Assembly (NCBI GenBank): GCA_026261815.1
Contig: JAMPIT010000895.1
Coordinates: forward strand, 806,001-870,000
DNA from: Monarcha castaneiventris obscurior
Taxonomy: Eukaryota; Chordata; Aves; Passeriformes; Monarchidae
Reading direction: 5' to 3'
DNA: 64,000 bases
The position numbers were made by a program, and so were the translations under genes. This document shows, piece after piece, positions 13,531 to 23,358 of this stretch. The notes below the pieces were generated by a model. The model ran no database searches. It saw nothing but the letters and a program-made list of their open reading frames with translations, and had not been told where the DNA came from. Every line of letters begins with the position of its first letter. Position 1 is the stretch's first letter.

Positions 13531-14762
13531 TTTGAGCCATCTTGTTTTTCTGCTTTGTACACCTGATATATACAAGGAGCTGTTCATAAGCACCAGACCT
13601 GAGCTTGCACTCATGGGTGCAATGCAGACCAAACAATCGAACTAAGAACAGAAAATCAGGAGATGTTTACAAAAAGCATACAGCACAATTACACTGCAGA
13701 GTAAAGTTTGCATCTGGCAAGTTCCAGAAATTTTTAGACGTTACAATTACCATAAAGTATTCTTAACTCTCTTACCACTGCTCTCCTTATCAGCATGAAG
13801 ATCACTATGACAAAAGTGTGACACACAAAACCCTTCATTTGAAAAACATGAACTCAAGTTTTGGAGTCTTTTCCTGGCACTTAAAAACCAAACCAAACCA
13901 AAAATCTCACACCAAAACAGCAACCAAATAACCACAAGCCAAAATAAGTTACAGTAGCCTAGAGAAAGACTCAGAAGATTGGACAGTAAACTAAGAACCA
14001 AACACAATTAGTTACATACAAATCTTTGTTCGTTTGTTTTTAATTGGAATTAATTCCACCTCACAGTCTATCACAAAATAAAGAAAAGGTACTAGGGACA
14101 AACCTTCTCAGATTTTATCTCCAGGAGAAATGTTTTTTAAAATTCTGTCATATAGGAGACCTCAGATTTTTAATTACTTCGCTCATCCTGGTCCAAAGGA
14201 TACACTTTTTTTCCCCCCATAGCAGGTACTCTTTACCTACCATTTGGATTTAGACCAATGATTCTATCCCTGGTTTAGACTGAAACCTCCTCCACCCACC
14301 CTACACTCTACCACTGCTATTCAGGAGGGACATTAATTTTTGGCTAAGAGGCCAGGGGTGACCAGCCATGCTGATGCAGAAATGACAGGCAAAGTGTTCC
14401 AATCCCTAAAAATCTTTACACCACCAAGAACAGTAACCATGGGTAGCAACATTCCCAACTATTTCAGCACATGCCAACAGTTCTCAGGAACATTTCACTA
14501 TTAGTGAAGTCATAAAAGTGAGCCATGTAAATAGGGCTGAATGAGAGAAGTAGGTTTAACTGAAGAATAAGACAAAGCAAGATGCAGAAGAACTACATAA
14601 CTGGGTACTCTCAAGAACTGAAACACATTTATGTCTGGGATGCTGCACGGACTCTGCCTTCTTCCTCCTTACTGACCACAGGCACTGTGTTAGCACTGGC
14701 ACTCAGCTGATTGCATGGTGGAACTGTGCAGAAATTTAAGCAAGCAGAAAGCTAACTCTGCC

Positions 14763-14806
14763 AAAAAAAAAAAAAAAAAAAAAAAAAGAGAGAGAGAAAG
14801 AGAGAA
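14763..14806. repeat. A25 homopolymer followed by GA-rich microsatellite
   Basis: An unbroken run of 25 A (14,763-14,787) is followed by gagagagagaaagagaga. I could not find coding-like or gene-derived sequence on its left that would make it the tail of a processed pseudogene. It is best taken as a simple repeat. Confidence 0.95.
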
Positions 14807-16535
14807 GGGAAATTTCCTGTTAGTTTGATTTTTTTAAAACAGTTCACCATGAGGTTAGACAACCAGGAATGCCACTACAAGGGGAGAGGCAGACCACAGC
14901 AGCACTTATCTAAATAGAGCTCTTAGCCAGTGGAACCAGGCCCTCTGTGACCACTTTTCCCTTTGCTGTTCTCAAACCATTATTGCTGTATCTATGTTGA
15001 GTGATTCCACTTTCACATTCAGCGGGACACCCTGAATGTTTCTTTTCTCTTGCATTTGCACGCTGGGGTAGGCAAGGAAGAAGACAAGATAGATTTCCAT
15101 TGGGTAGGAATCAGCTGTTTATATTAGTAAAGACAACTGGGGGTTTAGAGTATAATATATGAACATCTACAGCTGAAGTATCTGAATACTTTATACAAAC
15201 AGAATTAAGAATGATTAACAGCTTACAGAAAGCAAAAAGAAGTTTTACTTACTTACATAGAATATTGCAGACAGACTGAACAGTAACAGACTAACATGCT
15301 AGACAGTAACACAAAAACCCTGAAAATACAATGGTCCCTTTAGAGGGTGAATCTGAGCATCAGTGCAATTCCTTAGAAGGACATGCTTTTCCTGCATGGC
15401 CAGCTTACCTACCAGTGCCACCAGCACCCACTGGCAAGAGGTTTGTTATGCTTGGATACCTTGAACAGTTCCCTAAACATCTTCAGATGCCCAGAAAACC
15501 AATAGGAATCAAATGACAGCCTCCACAATAATCCCCAACCCAAATCCAATTTCCACTAAATCACTAAACATATCTTTGGGCATCCAAAAATTCAGAGTTG
15601 TTCTTTTAAGCATAACTATGACTTACCAACTTTCCCTTTACTACCAAATTACCTGGAAGGAATCCACACTTACAAAAATTTTGTCTGAAACAGTACAAAC
15701 ATGCAACTTCAGCTACTTGCAAGGGAACACGATGCAAACATGCTGAATATGTAAACAAAACAAACTCAGAGGTTCAAGTTCAGCTGCAAGACTGCTACTC
15801 ATCCAGAATGACCAGTTTCTCAACCTTATTTCATATCATGTAGATTTAAAAGATGAAAATCTTTATTGCCTTTCATTTACGTATTCCTCCGGAAGTACTC
15901 TAGACTGGTACTCACAAGCAGCTGTTTCTGAAGAATTTCCTGAAGGTCTCGTAAACACTTCAAGAACAAATCCCTGACCATTCATGGGCCATGAATGAGC
16001 AGGGTCCCACATAATGAGCATGTTGCTTTAACATGACAAATCCCAAATGGCCATTGCTTATATCACATCTTTAAACAGTTAACACGAAGGCCACAGTTTA
16101 TGAATTCAGCTTCAAAATTAATATTTTAGAAGGTATTTTCAAAAGAAAAGCAACTTAGTACTTGAATCTTAATCCCCATCTAATAGCACTGCAGGATATA
16201 GGAACTCAAGTGCCATGAAGTCACCTTGAAGCCAGCTACTTCAGCAACATCCAAGAATTAAGGAAGCCAGACAAACAGGTCAACATACTCTTTGCAACTG
16301 ATCATGATGCAGTATTGGACCTTCAAAGAGTAACTATACACACAGGGAATGACCTGGCTTTTTCTATCATCCCCATTCTTCCAGCTGGAACGTGATTTAC
16401 TACAGGCATTCTAATTTACGAAGATACAACTCATATAAACGCTGGTTTATTTATTAAGAAACCTGCTGCATGCTGCAGAAATCCAAATGCTGCACTGATA
16501 TAGTGTGGTCTGAATTCAGCTGACACTGGTTTGAG

Positions 16536-16586
16536 AGATCAGATCAACTGACCTTCAGAGGTTGTTTCCAACCAGAATGATTTTAG
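16536..16586 (+). mobile_element. Possible CR1 3' tail, degenerate
   Basis: The segment agatcaactgaccttcagag, gttgtttccaaccagaatga, tttta resembles the plus-strand CR1 terminus (tagatgaccttcagaggtcc, cttccaacc...atgattctat) with several changes. The similarity is short and imperfect, so it could be coincidental. Confidence 0.5.
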
Positions 16587-18016
16587 AAAACTGTGCACCT
16601 GTATCTTCTCCCATGGGTAATACTGTAACTACATCAGCTCTCTCACAGGATTTGCATTCATTTGACCTGACACAAATAAGTGTGAATGATAAAGTAAATC
16701 TAAGTGTCCAAACGAGTTTTCCAGTGATCTATGGGTGTGAAGACCAATGTTTTACAACTGTAGTTAAACTTCCCCACTTAATGTGGTGGCTACTTCAGTT
16801 TGGTGAGAACATACGTGAAGCACTACAGCACTGTCATTCTCCTTTAAAATGAATTTTTAAGATTTTTGAGCATGATGGCCTTGTATTTGCTTTTCTAAGC
16901 AGACTATGAGGTGGTAGAGATGCACTGCTCATACAATAACTTTGTCTCCTGATGAGTACAATACCCTACATAAGTTATCCTTTGAAGTGAAAAACTCCCA
17001 CTCAGGTCAGAGCTATACTGCCATTTCCTGACCAGCTGTAGTGGGTCACTCAAAGGTTCTTACTATTCAAATGAAAGGAGGAACTGTTTGAAAAATAGAT
17101 ATGGTAATTACTTCCTTTCCTCTGTCTCTCCAGATTCTTTACCTCTTGCATTCTTCCTATGTTTCCCTGAGCACCATTTTCCTTCTGTATTCACCACTCT
17201 AATCACCAAGGACTCAAGACACTGAGTGGGAGAAGAGTAGACCCACGCATGGAGCAAGTTAACCAGTAGTAGGAAAGAACATATGCAACACTTTAAATGG
17301 AAATGAGACTTGTTATATAAGAAGTTTAATTTTCTAAATGTCCTCCTGACATACTCTACTGATAAGAAAAAATAACTTGACATACTTCAATATTTTTTTA
17401 ATTTAAAGTATAGACAAAAAAATTTGCATTTGATGGAGTAAACATAATCTTGTGTAAATCTGCCAGAGTAATCAATACTTGCCAGATGTCACTCTATTCC
17501 AGCAATTTAAGGTATTCCATAGCAATAGTGCAGTAACATTTTATGGAACAAGCCAAAAACAAGTCAGATGAACAGATACAGCTTAAGCATTAACCCTAAA
17601 TTGTGTATGAACACTTCAAGAAAAACAATGGATTTTTTTAAAGTGACATTTTTTGCCTTGTTTGTGTACAGAGGGTTGATTAAACATTGTTTTGGTCTGA
17701 AGGGAGAAGCTTCCGAAGACCTGGCAGCAGCACTACAAAATTGTTAACTGATTATTTTTATACAGGATGGATTTGCCCAGGAGCTGCCTTCATGAAGCAT
17801 TAGCTTAGAAGAGTTAAGAAAGTGTGAGATGGACATGCTACAGCAGATGGCCTTTTTCAGTGTTCTAGATCTTCATTTTGCTTTATGAGCTAGGTTCCCC
17901 AGTGATACTTCATATTTCTGGGAAGCATTTTGTTCAGGTGCTGCCCTGATGCACCACATGGTGGCTTTACAGAAGAAACTCACAAACTAGGTCTATCAAA
18001 TGAATTCAGTCCTATT

Positions 18017-18059
18017 AAAAAAAAACCCCAAACAACACAAAATAAACACCCCCACCCCA
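18017..18059. repeat. A/C-rich low-complexity tract
   Basis: A9 followed by CCCCAAACAACACAAAATAAA and CACCCCCACCCC. It is a simple low-complexity run. Confidence 0.9.
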
Positions 18060-19245
18060 GCTAGTGGTATCAGAGTTATACTTGTACAGTGAGGGATAGG
18101 AGATATTTCAGGTTTTCATTAAAATAATAGTTTTATGATGCAAAGAGGTGCTGCATGGAGACAGCAATCAGAAGTACTCACTAATGAAATATCAGCCCTT
18201 CTGTGAACTTACTTGAGTTTCCAGAAAAAACAAAAACACCCTGCACTTGTTTTTCAGTGCATTTGGTCTTACTTCAAGAAATTTCTTTGATGTTTAGTTC
18301 AGGTCTCAGTGAAGAGCAAGAGTTGTCTACCTTTTAGAAGGGCTTTTTAAGACTGAAGCAACAATGAGAATTTTATTTACTTCACTAGGCTTTCCTTAAG
18401 CTAACAAAGGCCAAACCTTAGCTTGGTCTGGTCACAGCACAAACATTAAACTACAGAATATCAACTTCAGACTGTTGCCTGCAATGTCAATGTTCTATAT
18501 TCCTGTACTAGTCTTTACATGCCAGGGTACAGACAGCATGCTATCCACAAGCTCAAAGTGTTACCTAGTCAATAGACGCTTCCTAAAATTTACGCTAGAA
18601 GACTTAAACAAAAATCCCACAGGACCACGGCCTGTCATCTCCTGAAGGCATGTGTCATGATGTCAGACATGATTAGAATATGATAAGGAAAGAATTTTAA
18701 AAACACTAAGGATCATGTACAGGAAGCAGCTTCAGGGTTATGCCTTATCAACCCAATCTACTTCTAGCTTTGTAATTAATAAGAAATGGTCAGTCAGACA
18801 AAACATACAGGTAGTACTTGCAGTAAGACTTACATATTCCCAGGTCCAAGTAAAACTATCTCTATTTTTAAATGCAAAGCATATTAAAAAACCTTAGTCA
18901 CTGTAAGAAAAAAAAAAGCTGTTTAAATAGAGCTAGTTCCATCTCTCCCGTGTTCTGAAGGTCTTTACTGACAAATAAATATTCATTGATGGGTACATCT
19001 CTAGTTATTTGTTATTCACACTATTCTAGTGTAAAATATGGATAACTTTGATCCTTGAAGTCAGTTTCCTGCACAGGTTGCTGAAGACCGAGAGAATTAC
19101 AAGCATCACACATCAAATCCCAAAGCGCTTCAACTGCAGCTCATGTTCGAAGGACTGGAATCTCAGATGCCATGACATTGTTTCTATTACTTCAATACAT
19201 TTGAAAGTTCTTCTTTGTACACATATCATTCAGGCTGTGCATTAT

Positions 19246-19287
19246 CTGGAAGGCTAATGCAACTGGAAAACTGGAAGCTAATGCAAC
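19246..19287. repeat. 25-bp local tandem duplication
   Basis: ctggaaggctaatgcaac (19,246-19,263) recurs as ctggaagctaatgcaac (19,271-19,287) with one G lost. This is a small, recent slippage-type duplication. Confidence 0.85.
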
Positions 19288-19516
19288 AATATTCACAGAT
19301 TTGGGGCTTGGTTTCCTTTTCCAAAGCAGTACTGCAGCATTGAGCACTTTTCTATGGCAATTTTCATGCCTTGCCATCACATGATAAAACTAGCACCAGG
19401 GCTGGCCAACACTTCACTCAAAGAAAGCTGCTGTTTAGGAGACCTTCCATTTTGTAGAAGCACATAGGAATCAACCACTTTTACTGTTCAGTTGTGGGTT
19501 GTTTTTACTTACTTAC

Positions 19517-19584
19517 CCTTCACCACCGGCTAAGAAGCATTTCCCAGACTTTGGTCATTTGTATGCATTCTATATCAGTAACTC
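19517..19584 (-). other. Candidate short exon (68 nt, minus strand)
   Basis: On the minus strand, ATTTCTGAATCACAG| precedes 68 bases ending GGTGAAGG|GTAAGTAAGT, a consensus donor. One frame reads VTDIECIQMTKVWEMLLSRW and then hits a stop just before the donor, so it would be a terminal or decay-triggering exon, or be non-coding. It has the same orientation as the donor at 35,474. Confidence 0.2.
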
Positions 19585-20411
19585 CTGTGATTCAGAAATG
19601 TAGTTTTAAGAGTCTTTCATTATATGTTGATTTTCAATCCATTTTAACACCTCGTTAGAGGTTCAGCACCACAGATCTGACTCTACGTCACCCAATGGCC
19701 AAGCTACACAGTAGGCAATGTACATTTCATAGTAATTCTTTCTTCCACGTATTGTGCATTCAGACAGTCAAGAGGCAACCAGCATTGTAATCTGTTCAAA
19801 CCCAGTACAGGATGAGGACAGCAATAAAAGGAACCTCACAGAAGGCCCAGGAAACACTTCATTTTTTTCAATTTGAGAGAGGGGAACATCATATTCCCAT
19901 CAGCAGCTTACCCCTAAAACAAACTGAAAAGCTGGTGTGAACATTAGAGGACTACAAGGGACTCCTAGAGACATACAATTAAAAATTGACATTTTTGTGC
20001 AATTATAGCTCTTAGGACAGAGAAGACAGCAGCATCACATATGAACAGCTGTATTTAGAATCTGTATGTAAATTGAAACATTAGTAACTGGGAGGAAAGA
20101 ACATGGAAAAGAGAGGCAGAAGGAAGACAGGAAGATTCCTTAAGGAGGTTAAAGTGCTGCCACACACAAATATCCTGTTAAACACTGATCAAGTGTTTGT
20201 GTGCCATGTGGGAGAATGCTAATTGTTTACAGGTATCAGAGCTGAAGGACTTCAATGAATACCAGGAAGCAGTGTTGAGAAAGTCCATTGTGCAATTAAG
20301 TAAGGAGGGGAATCGCTGAACGAGACACTTTCATTTAAGCCCATCCTGCTAGTTCCTAATGCAATTATTTACCACCAAGGGTTTCCTTTCCCAAGATTGT
20401 AATCAAGGAAT

Positions 20412-20461
20412 TAAAAAAAAAAACAACAAACCCAACAAAACACCAAAAAACCAAACCCACC
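20412..20461. repeat. A/C-rich low-complexity tract
   Basis: Poly-A followed by repeated AACA, CCCAACAAAACACC and CCAAACCC blocks. It is the complement type of the T/G tracts elsewhere. Confidence 0.9.
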
Positions 20462-20905
20462 ACTCCTGAAAGAATGTTTTCTTTCTCCTGTGGGAAGATG
20501 GGTACAAAAGGAGACAGGTCTTGTTTGTTGTACCACTAATCAGTATTTGTAGAAGATTAGGGGAAAAAATAGAAAAACAAAGCCTTCTGGTCTATTTGAG
20601 AATGGCTTCAACACCTGCCATTCAGGTGATGCACTATTATCTGTCTCACAATCCCCTCATCAGAAAGTCTATAAAGCTACTAACACTTCATGCTAACAGG
20701 ATAATGTTTACAAGGATTTAGCTGAAAACTCTCAAACCATATGCCTAAAATTCTGCAAAACCACTGCCTTATTTTTAAAGAATATTTTGGTCAAGTTGGC
20801 CAGATGCCCAAGTTCTGCAGTGCCAGGAATTCTTCCCCATTTCTTTTCTGCAGTATTTTCTTCAGTATTTTCTCAATATTGAATATTTCATCCATTCTTC
20901 TGCAG

Positions 20906-21025
20906 TTAGACTAGCTTAATCAAGGTGGAGGAGCTCACCATGCACACAGCTCAGGGTGCTTGACAGCTTTGATCCACAAAACTGGCTGCAGGCTGCACAG
21001 GCTGTCAGCCTTTCTTGTTTGCCAG
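20906..21025 (+). other. Candidate non-coding exon (120 nt)
   Basis: A very good acceptor (tttcatccattcttctgcag, AG at 20,904-20,905) and a perfect donor (TTGCCAG|GTGAGT) flank 120 bases. All three plus-strand frames contain stops, so if it is used it belongs to a non-coding transcript or an untranslated region. It lies about 1 kb upstream of the secondary CpG island, in the orientation opposite to a minus-strand gene from the main island. Confidence 0.25.
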
Positions 21026-22109
21026 GTGAGTTACATCCCTTCCTTATTTGATGGTCACCCTGCATCCACAGAAAGATGAGGACACTGTTGTTTGAAGGCC
21101 CAGTGTCCTCCTGAGGTGCCCCTTTTCCTTCTAAAGCCATTAGTGGGACGTGGTGGCAGTCACAGCCTACCTCCCAAGCAGGATTACTCTGCAGACATGA
21201 ATTCAGCACCTGCCCATCCTTCCTTCAAAAGGAGAACCAACAGTTACTAACCCCAGATGGCCTCCTCTCAATTATTAACAAAACACATTTCTCCTTCAGA
21301 CTCAGGCAGGCCTATCTCACTCCTGTACCTTCAGGACAGGCTCACTTCAGTGCAAAAACTCCTCAGGAATGAGGCTGATAAGGAAGTGCTCCTTTGGCTA
21401 TTCAGCAGAGCCCATTTCTTCCTACCTCTTCTGCCTTTAGGCCTAGTTAAACTAGTTTGGGCAGCTTACCAGGGGCCTAGAGAACCACATCAAAGTGCTT
21501 GGATTTCTTCTGTTGTCTTTGGTGTTTGTGGAGTGGCTGTGAGAAGGCTCCAGCCTCCACCTACGTGCTCCGACCACTCGCATGCTTATGGAGCTGCACC
21601 ACAACAACAGGCAGCACATACCCTTGCCCTGTCAGAGGGTCTTCTGGGGAGTGAAAGCCTGGTGAGGAGGAGCTCACTCTCCAAGCACGGAGTGCCACAG
21701 CCTGACAGGCTCCTGTCGTACCCTCCAGCCAGGCGGGGTAACCAGAGGGCAAGGGGTATGTCCCTGCTCTCCAGCTCTACCTGCAAAGCCATATCCATCT
21801 CCTCCTGAGAGAAAACATGAAGCAAGATGTCATGCCAAAAGAAGAACATCTATACGGATCTTTAGTATATGGGCTGGGACCTTCAGGCTCGTTCCCTCTT
21901 CCTTTGGGTTTCAGTACAATTTGGAACAGTGGCAAATTAACAGAAACAAAGCAAGAAGAACAAAGAAAAAAAAGCTAGGTCTCTGGGTTTTCTGCTCTCT
22001 GTCCTTCAAAACCATTTAAACATCACTCATATAAAGCAACTTGAGAGAAATTAAAAAGCTTCGCTTTGCTTTTGGTGTCACTGCGAACCAGCCCTTGAAA
22101 GAACTTCAG
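21026..22109. other. Moderately GC DNA between candidate exon and secondary island
   Basis: Contains a 183-codon plus-strand open frame (21,257-21,808). It shows no recognisable domain, has heavily overlapping open frames on the other strand, and is within chance expectation for this composition. A minus-strand splice-like segment around 21,472-21,540 is also unsupported. Confidence 0.5.
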
Positions 22110-22225
22110 CGTTGAAAACACGGCCAGGCAGATGCGCTCCCAGCGCCACGAGCGCACGGAGAAAAGCACGAGCGATCTCCTTTACTCGCACCCAGCAACG
22201 CTACTTAACATCATCTCCCGCACGG

Positions 22226-22261
22226 CACCGGGATCGGCACAGGGATCGGCACCGGGATCGG
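22226..22261. repeat. 12-bp GC-rich tandem repeat, 3 copies
   Basis: Three consecutive units of CACCGGGATCGG, the middle one with a single change (CACAGGGATCGG). They are followed by degenerate GCCGGG/GATCGGG variants to about 22,305. Short GC-rich minisatellites like this are common in avian promoter islands. Confidence 0.85.
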
Positions 22262-22318
22262 CCGGGCACGGTGCCGGGAGCAGCGCCGGGATCGGGCCGG
22301 GAGCAGCGGCGGCGCACG

Positions 22319-22333
22319 GGCGCCATCTGGCGG
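22319..22333 (-). promoter_or_regulatory. CTCF-like (or YY1-like) binding motif
   Basis: The plus strand reads GGCGCCATCTGGCGG. Its reverse complement, CCGCCAGATGGCGCC, fits the CTCF core pattern CCASYAGRKGGCRS at all but one position (G for A at the third base). It also resembles the YY1 core (AAGATGGCGGC). Its location inside a small CpG island supports a regulatory role. The call rests on motif match only. Confidence 0.45.
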
Positions 22334-22419
22334 GCGCGGGCGGGGCCACAGCCTCCGCCGGTGCGGAGCGACCCCGCACCGAGGAGCGGAACGGGGCCGG
22401 AACGGGCTGCAGCCAGTCC

Positions 22420-23358
22420 TGCTCAGGGGGGTCGGTGTTGGGACCGGCGCTGTGTCACAGCTTTGTCAGTGACACGGACACTGGCAGCGAGCGCACCTCA
22501 GCAAGTTTGCTGAGGACACCGAGCTGTGTGCTGTGGTCAGCAGGCTGGAGGGAAGGGGGGACACCCAGAGGGACCTTCACAGGCTTGAGGGGTGGGTCTG
22601 TACAACCTCATGAAGTGCAACAAGGCCAAGTGCAAGGCCCTGGGTCGGGGCAATCCCAAGCACAAACACAGGATGGGCAGAGAATGGACTGAGAGCAGGC
22701 CTGAGGAGGACTGGGGGGTTTTAGTGATGAGAAGCTCAATATGACCCGGCAATGAGCACTTGCAGCACAGAAAGCCAAACATGTCCTGGGCTGCATGAAA
22801 GCAGCGTGGCCAGCAGGGTGACGGAAGGGAATGCGCTCCTCTACTCCACTCTGGTGACACCCATCTGGAGTATTGCATCCAACTCCAGGGCCCCCAGCAC
22901 AGGAAGGACATGGACCTGTTGGAGAGTCCAGAGGAAGGCCAGGAAGATGAGAGGACTGGAGCACCTCTTCTATGAAGACAGGCTGAGAGCGCTGGGGCTG
23001 TTCAGCCTGGAACAGAGAAGCCTTGAGGGAAACCTTGTATCAGCCTTCCAGCGCCCACAAGAAAGCTGGAAAGGACTTTCTGCAAGGGCGTGCAGTGGTA
23101 GAACAAGGGGCATTGGATTTGAAATGAACAAGGGTAGCTTTAGATTAGGTATTAGGAAGAAATCCGTTATTGTGAAGGTGGTGAGACAACAGAACAAGTT
23201 GTCCAGAAAAGCTGTGGATGCCTCATCCCCAGAAGCATTCCAGGGCAGGCTGGAAGGGCCTTTGAGCAACTGGTCTAGTGTGAGATGTCCTGCCCCATGG
23301 CAGGGGGTCAGAACTAGATGATTTTTAAGGTCCCTTCCAACCCAAACCGTTCTATGAC
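22420..23358 (+). mobile_element. CR1 LINE, 5'-truncated, with decayed ORF2 C-terminus and complete 3' end
   Basis: The plus strand starts within the reverse-transcriptase region (the VLGP-type segment), runs through the rest of ORF2, and ends with the avian CR1 3' terminus (ggtcccttccaacccaaacc followed by attctatga-type repeats) at about 23,350. One frame holds a long open stretch (22,752-23,321) with recognisable CR1 C-terminal landmarks such as RGLEHLFYEDRL, LGLFSLEQR and RFRL-type residues, but frameshifts split it from the upstream part. The RT active-site segment reads F-A-E-D rather than the family's F-A-D-D, so the copy is catalytically dead as well as truncated. 5' truncation is usual for CR1 insertions. 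Confidence 0.93.

Larger units (their letters stand above)
10960..20900. other. Non-coding DNA with simple repeats, no supported gene
   Basis: It contains the low-complexity tracts at 12,232, 13,481, 14,763, 18,017 and 20,412 and a possible CR1 tail at 16,536. A minus-strand open frame at 11,271-11,516 encodes a hydrophobic peptide with no recognisable family. A splice-like minus segment near 13,780-13,875 is open but unsupported. I see no RNA gene. Confidence 0.6.
22110..22425. promoter_or_regulatory. Secondary small CpG island
   Basis: Roughly 300 bases of GC-rich, CpG-dense sequence (many CG dinucleotides, long CGGG/GCCGGG runs) sit in otherwise AT-rich DNA. The segment includes a 12-bp tandem repeat and a CTCF/YY1-like motif, and a truncated CR1 begins right at its right edge. 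Open frames through it are GC-driven and not protein-like. It could be an alternative promoter, an enhancer or insulator island, or the 5' part of a non-coding transcript. The nearby CR1 tail contributes some GC but does not explain the CpG density left of 22,420. Confidence 0.6.

Noticed and set aside
13780..13875. Possible minus-strand exon (AG acceptor, GTAAGAG donor, one open frame)
   Set aside because: The acceptor tract is the T/G low-complexity run and the peptide matches nothing known. Evidence is too weak to list.
14763..14806. A25 run as the tail of a processed pseudogene
   Set aside because: No gene-like sequence is seen next to it and no target-site duplication could be recognised. 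It grades into a GA microsatellite.
21257..21808. 183-codon plus-strand open frame
   Set aside because: No recognisable motif, overlapping minus-strand frames, and about one frame of this length is expected by chance in a window of this size and composition.
22112..22692. Plus-strand frames of 133 and 186 codons at the secondary CpG islet
   Set aside because: They run through the 12-bp tandem repeat and into the out-of-frame part of a CR1 element. They are composition artefacts.
22752..23321. 189-codon plus-strand open frame as a host gene
   Set aside because: It is the C-terminal part of CR1 ORF2 and is listed under the mobile element.
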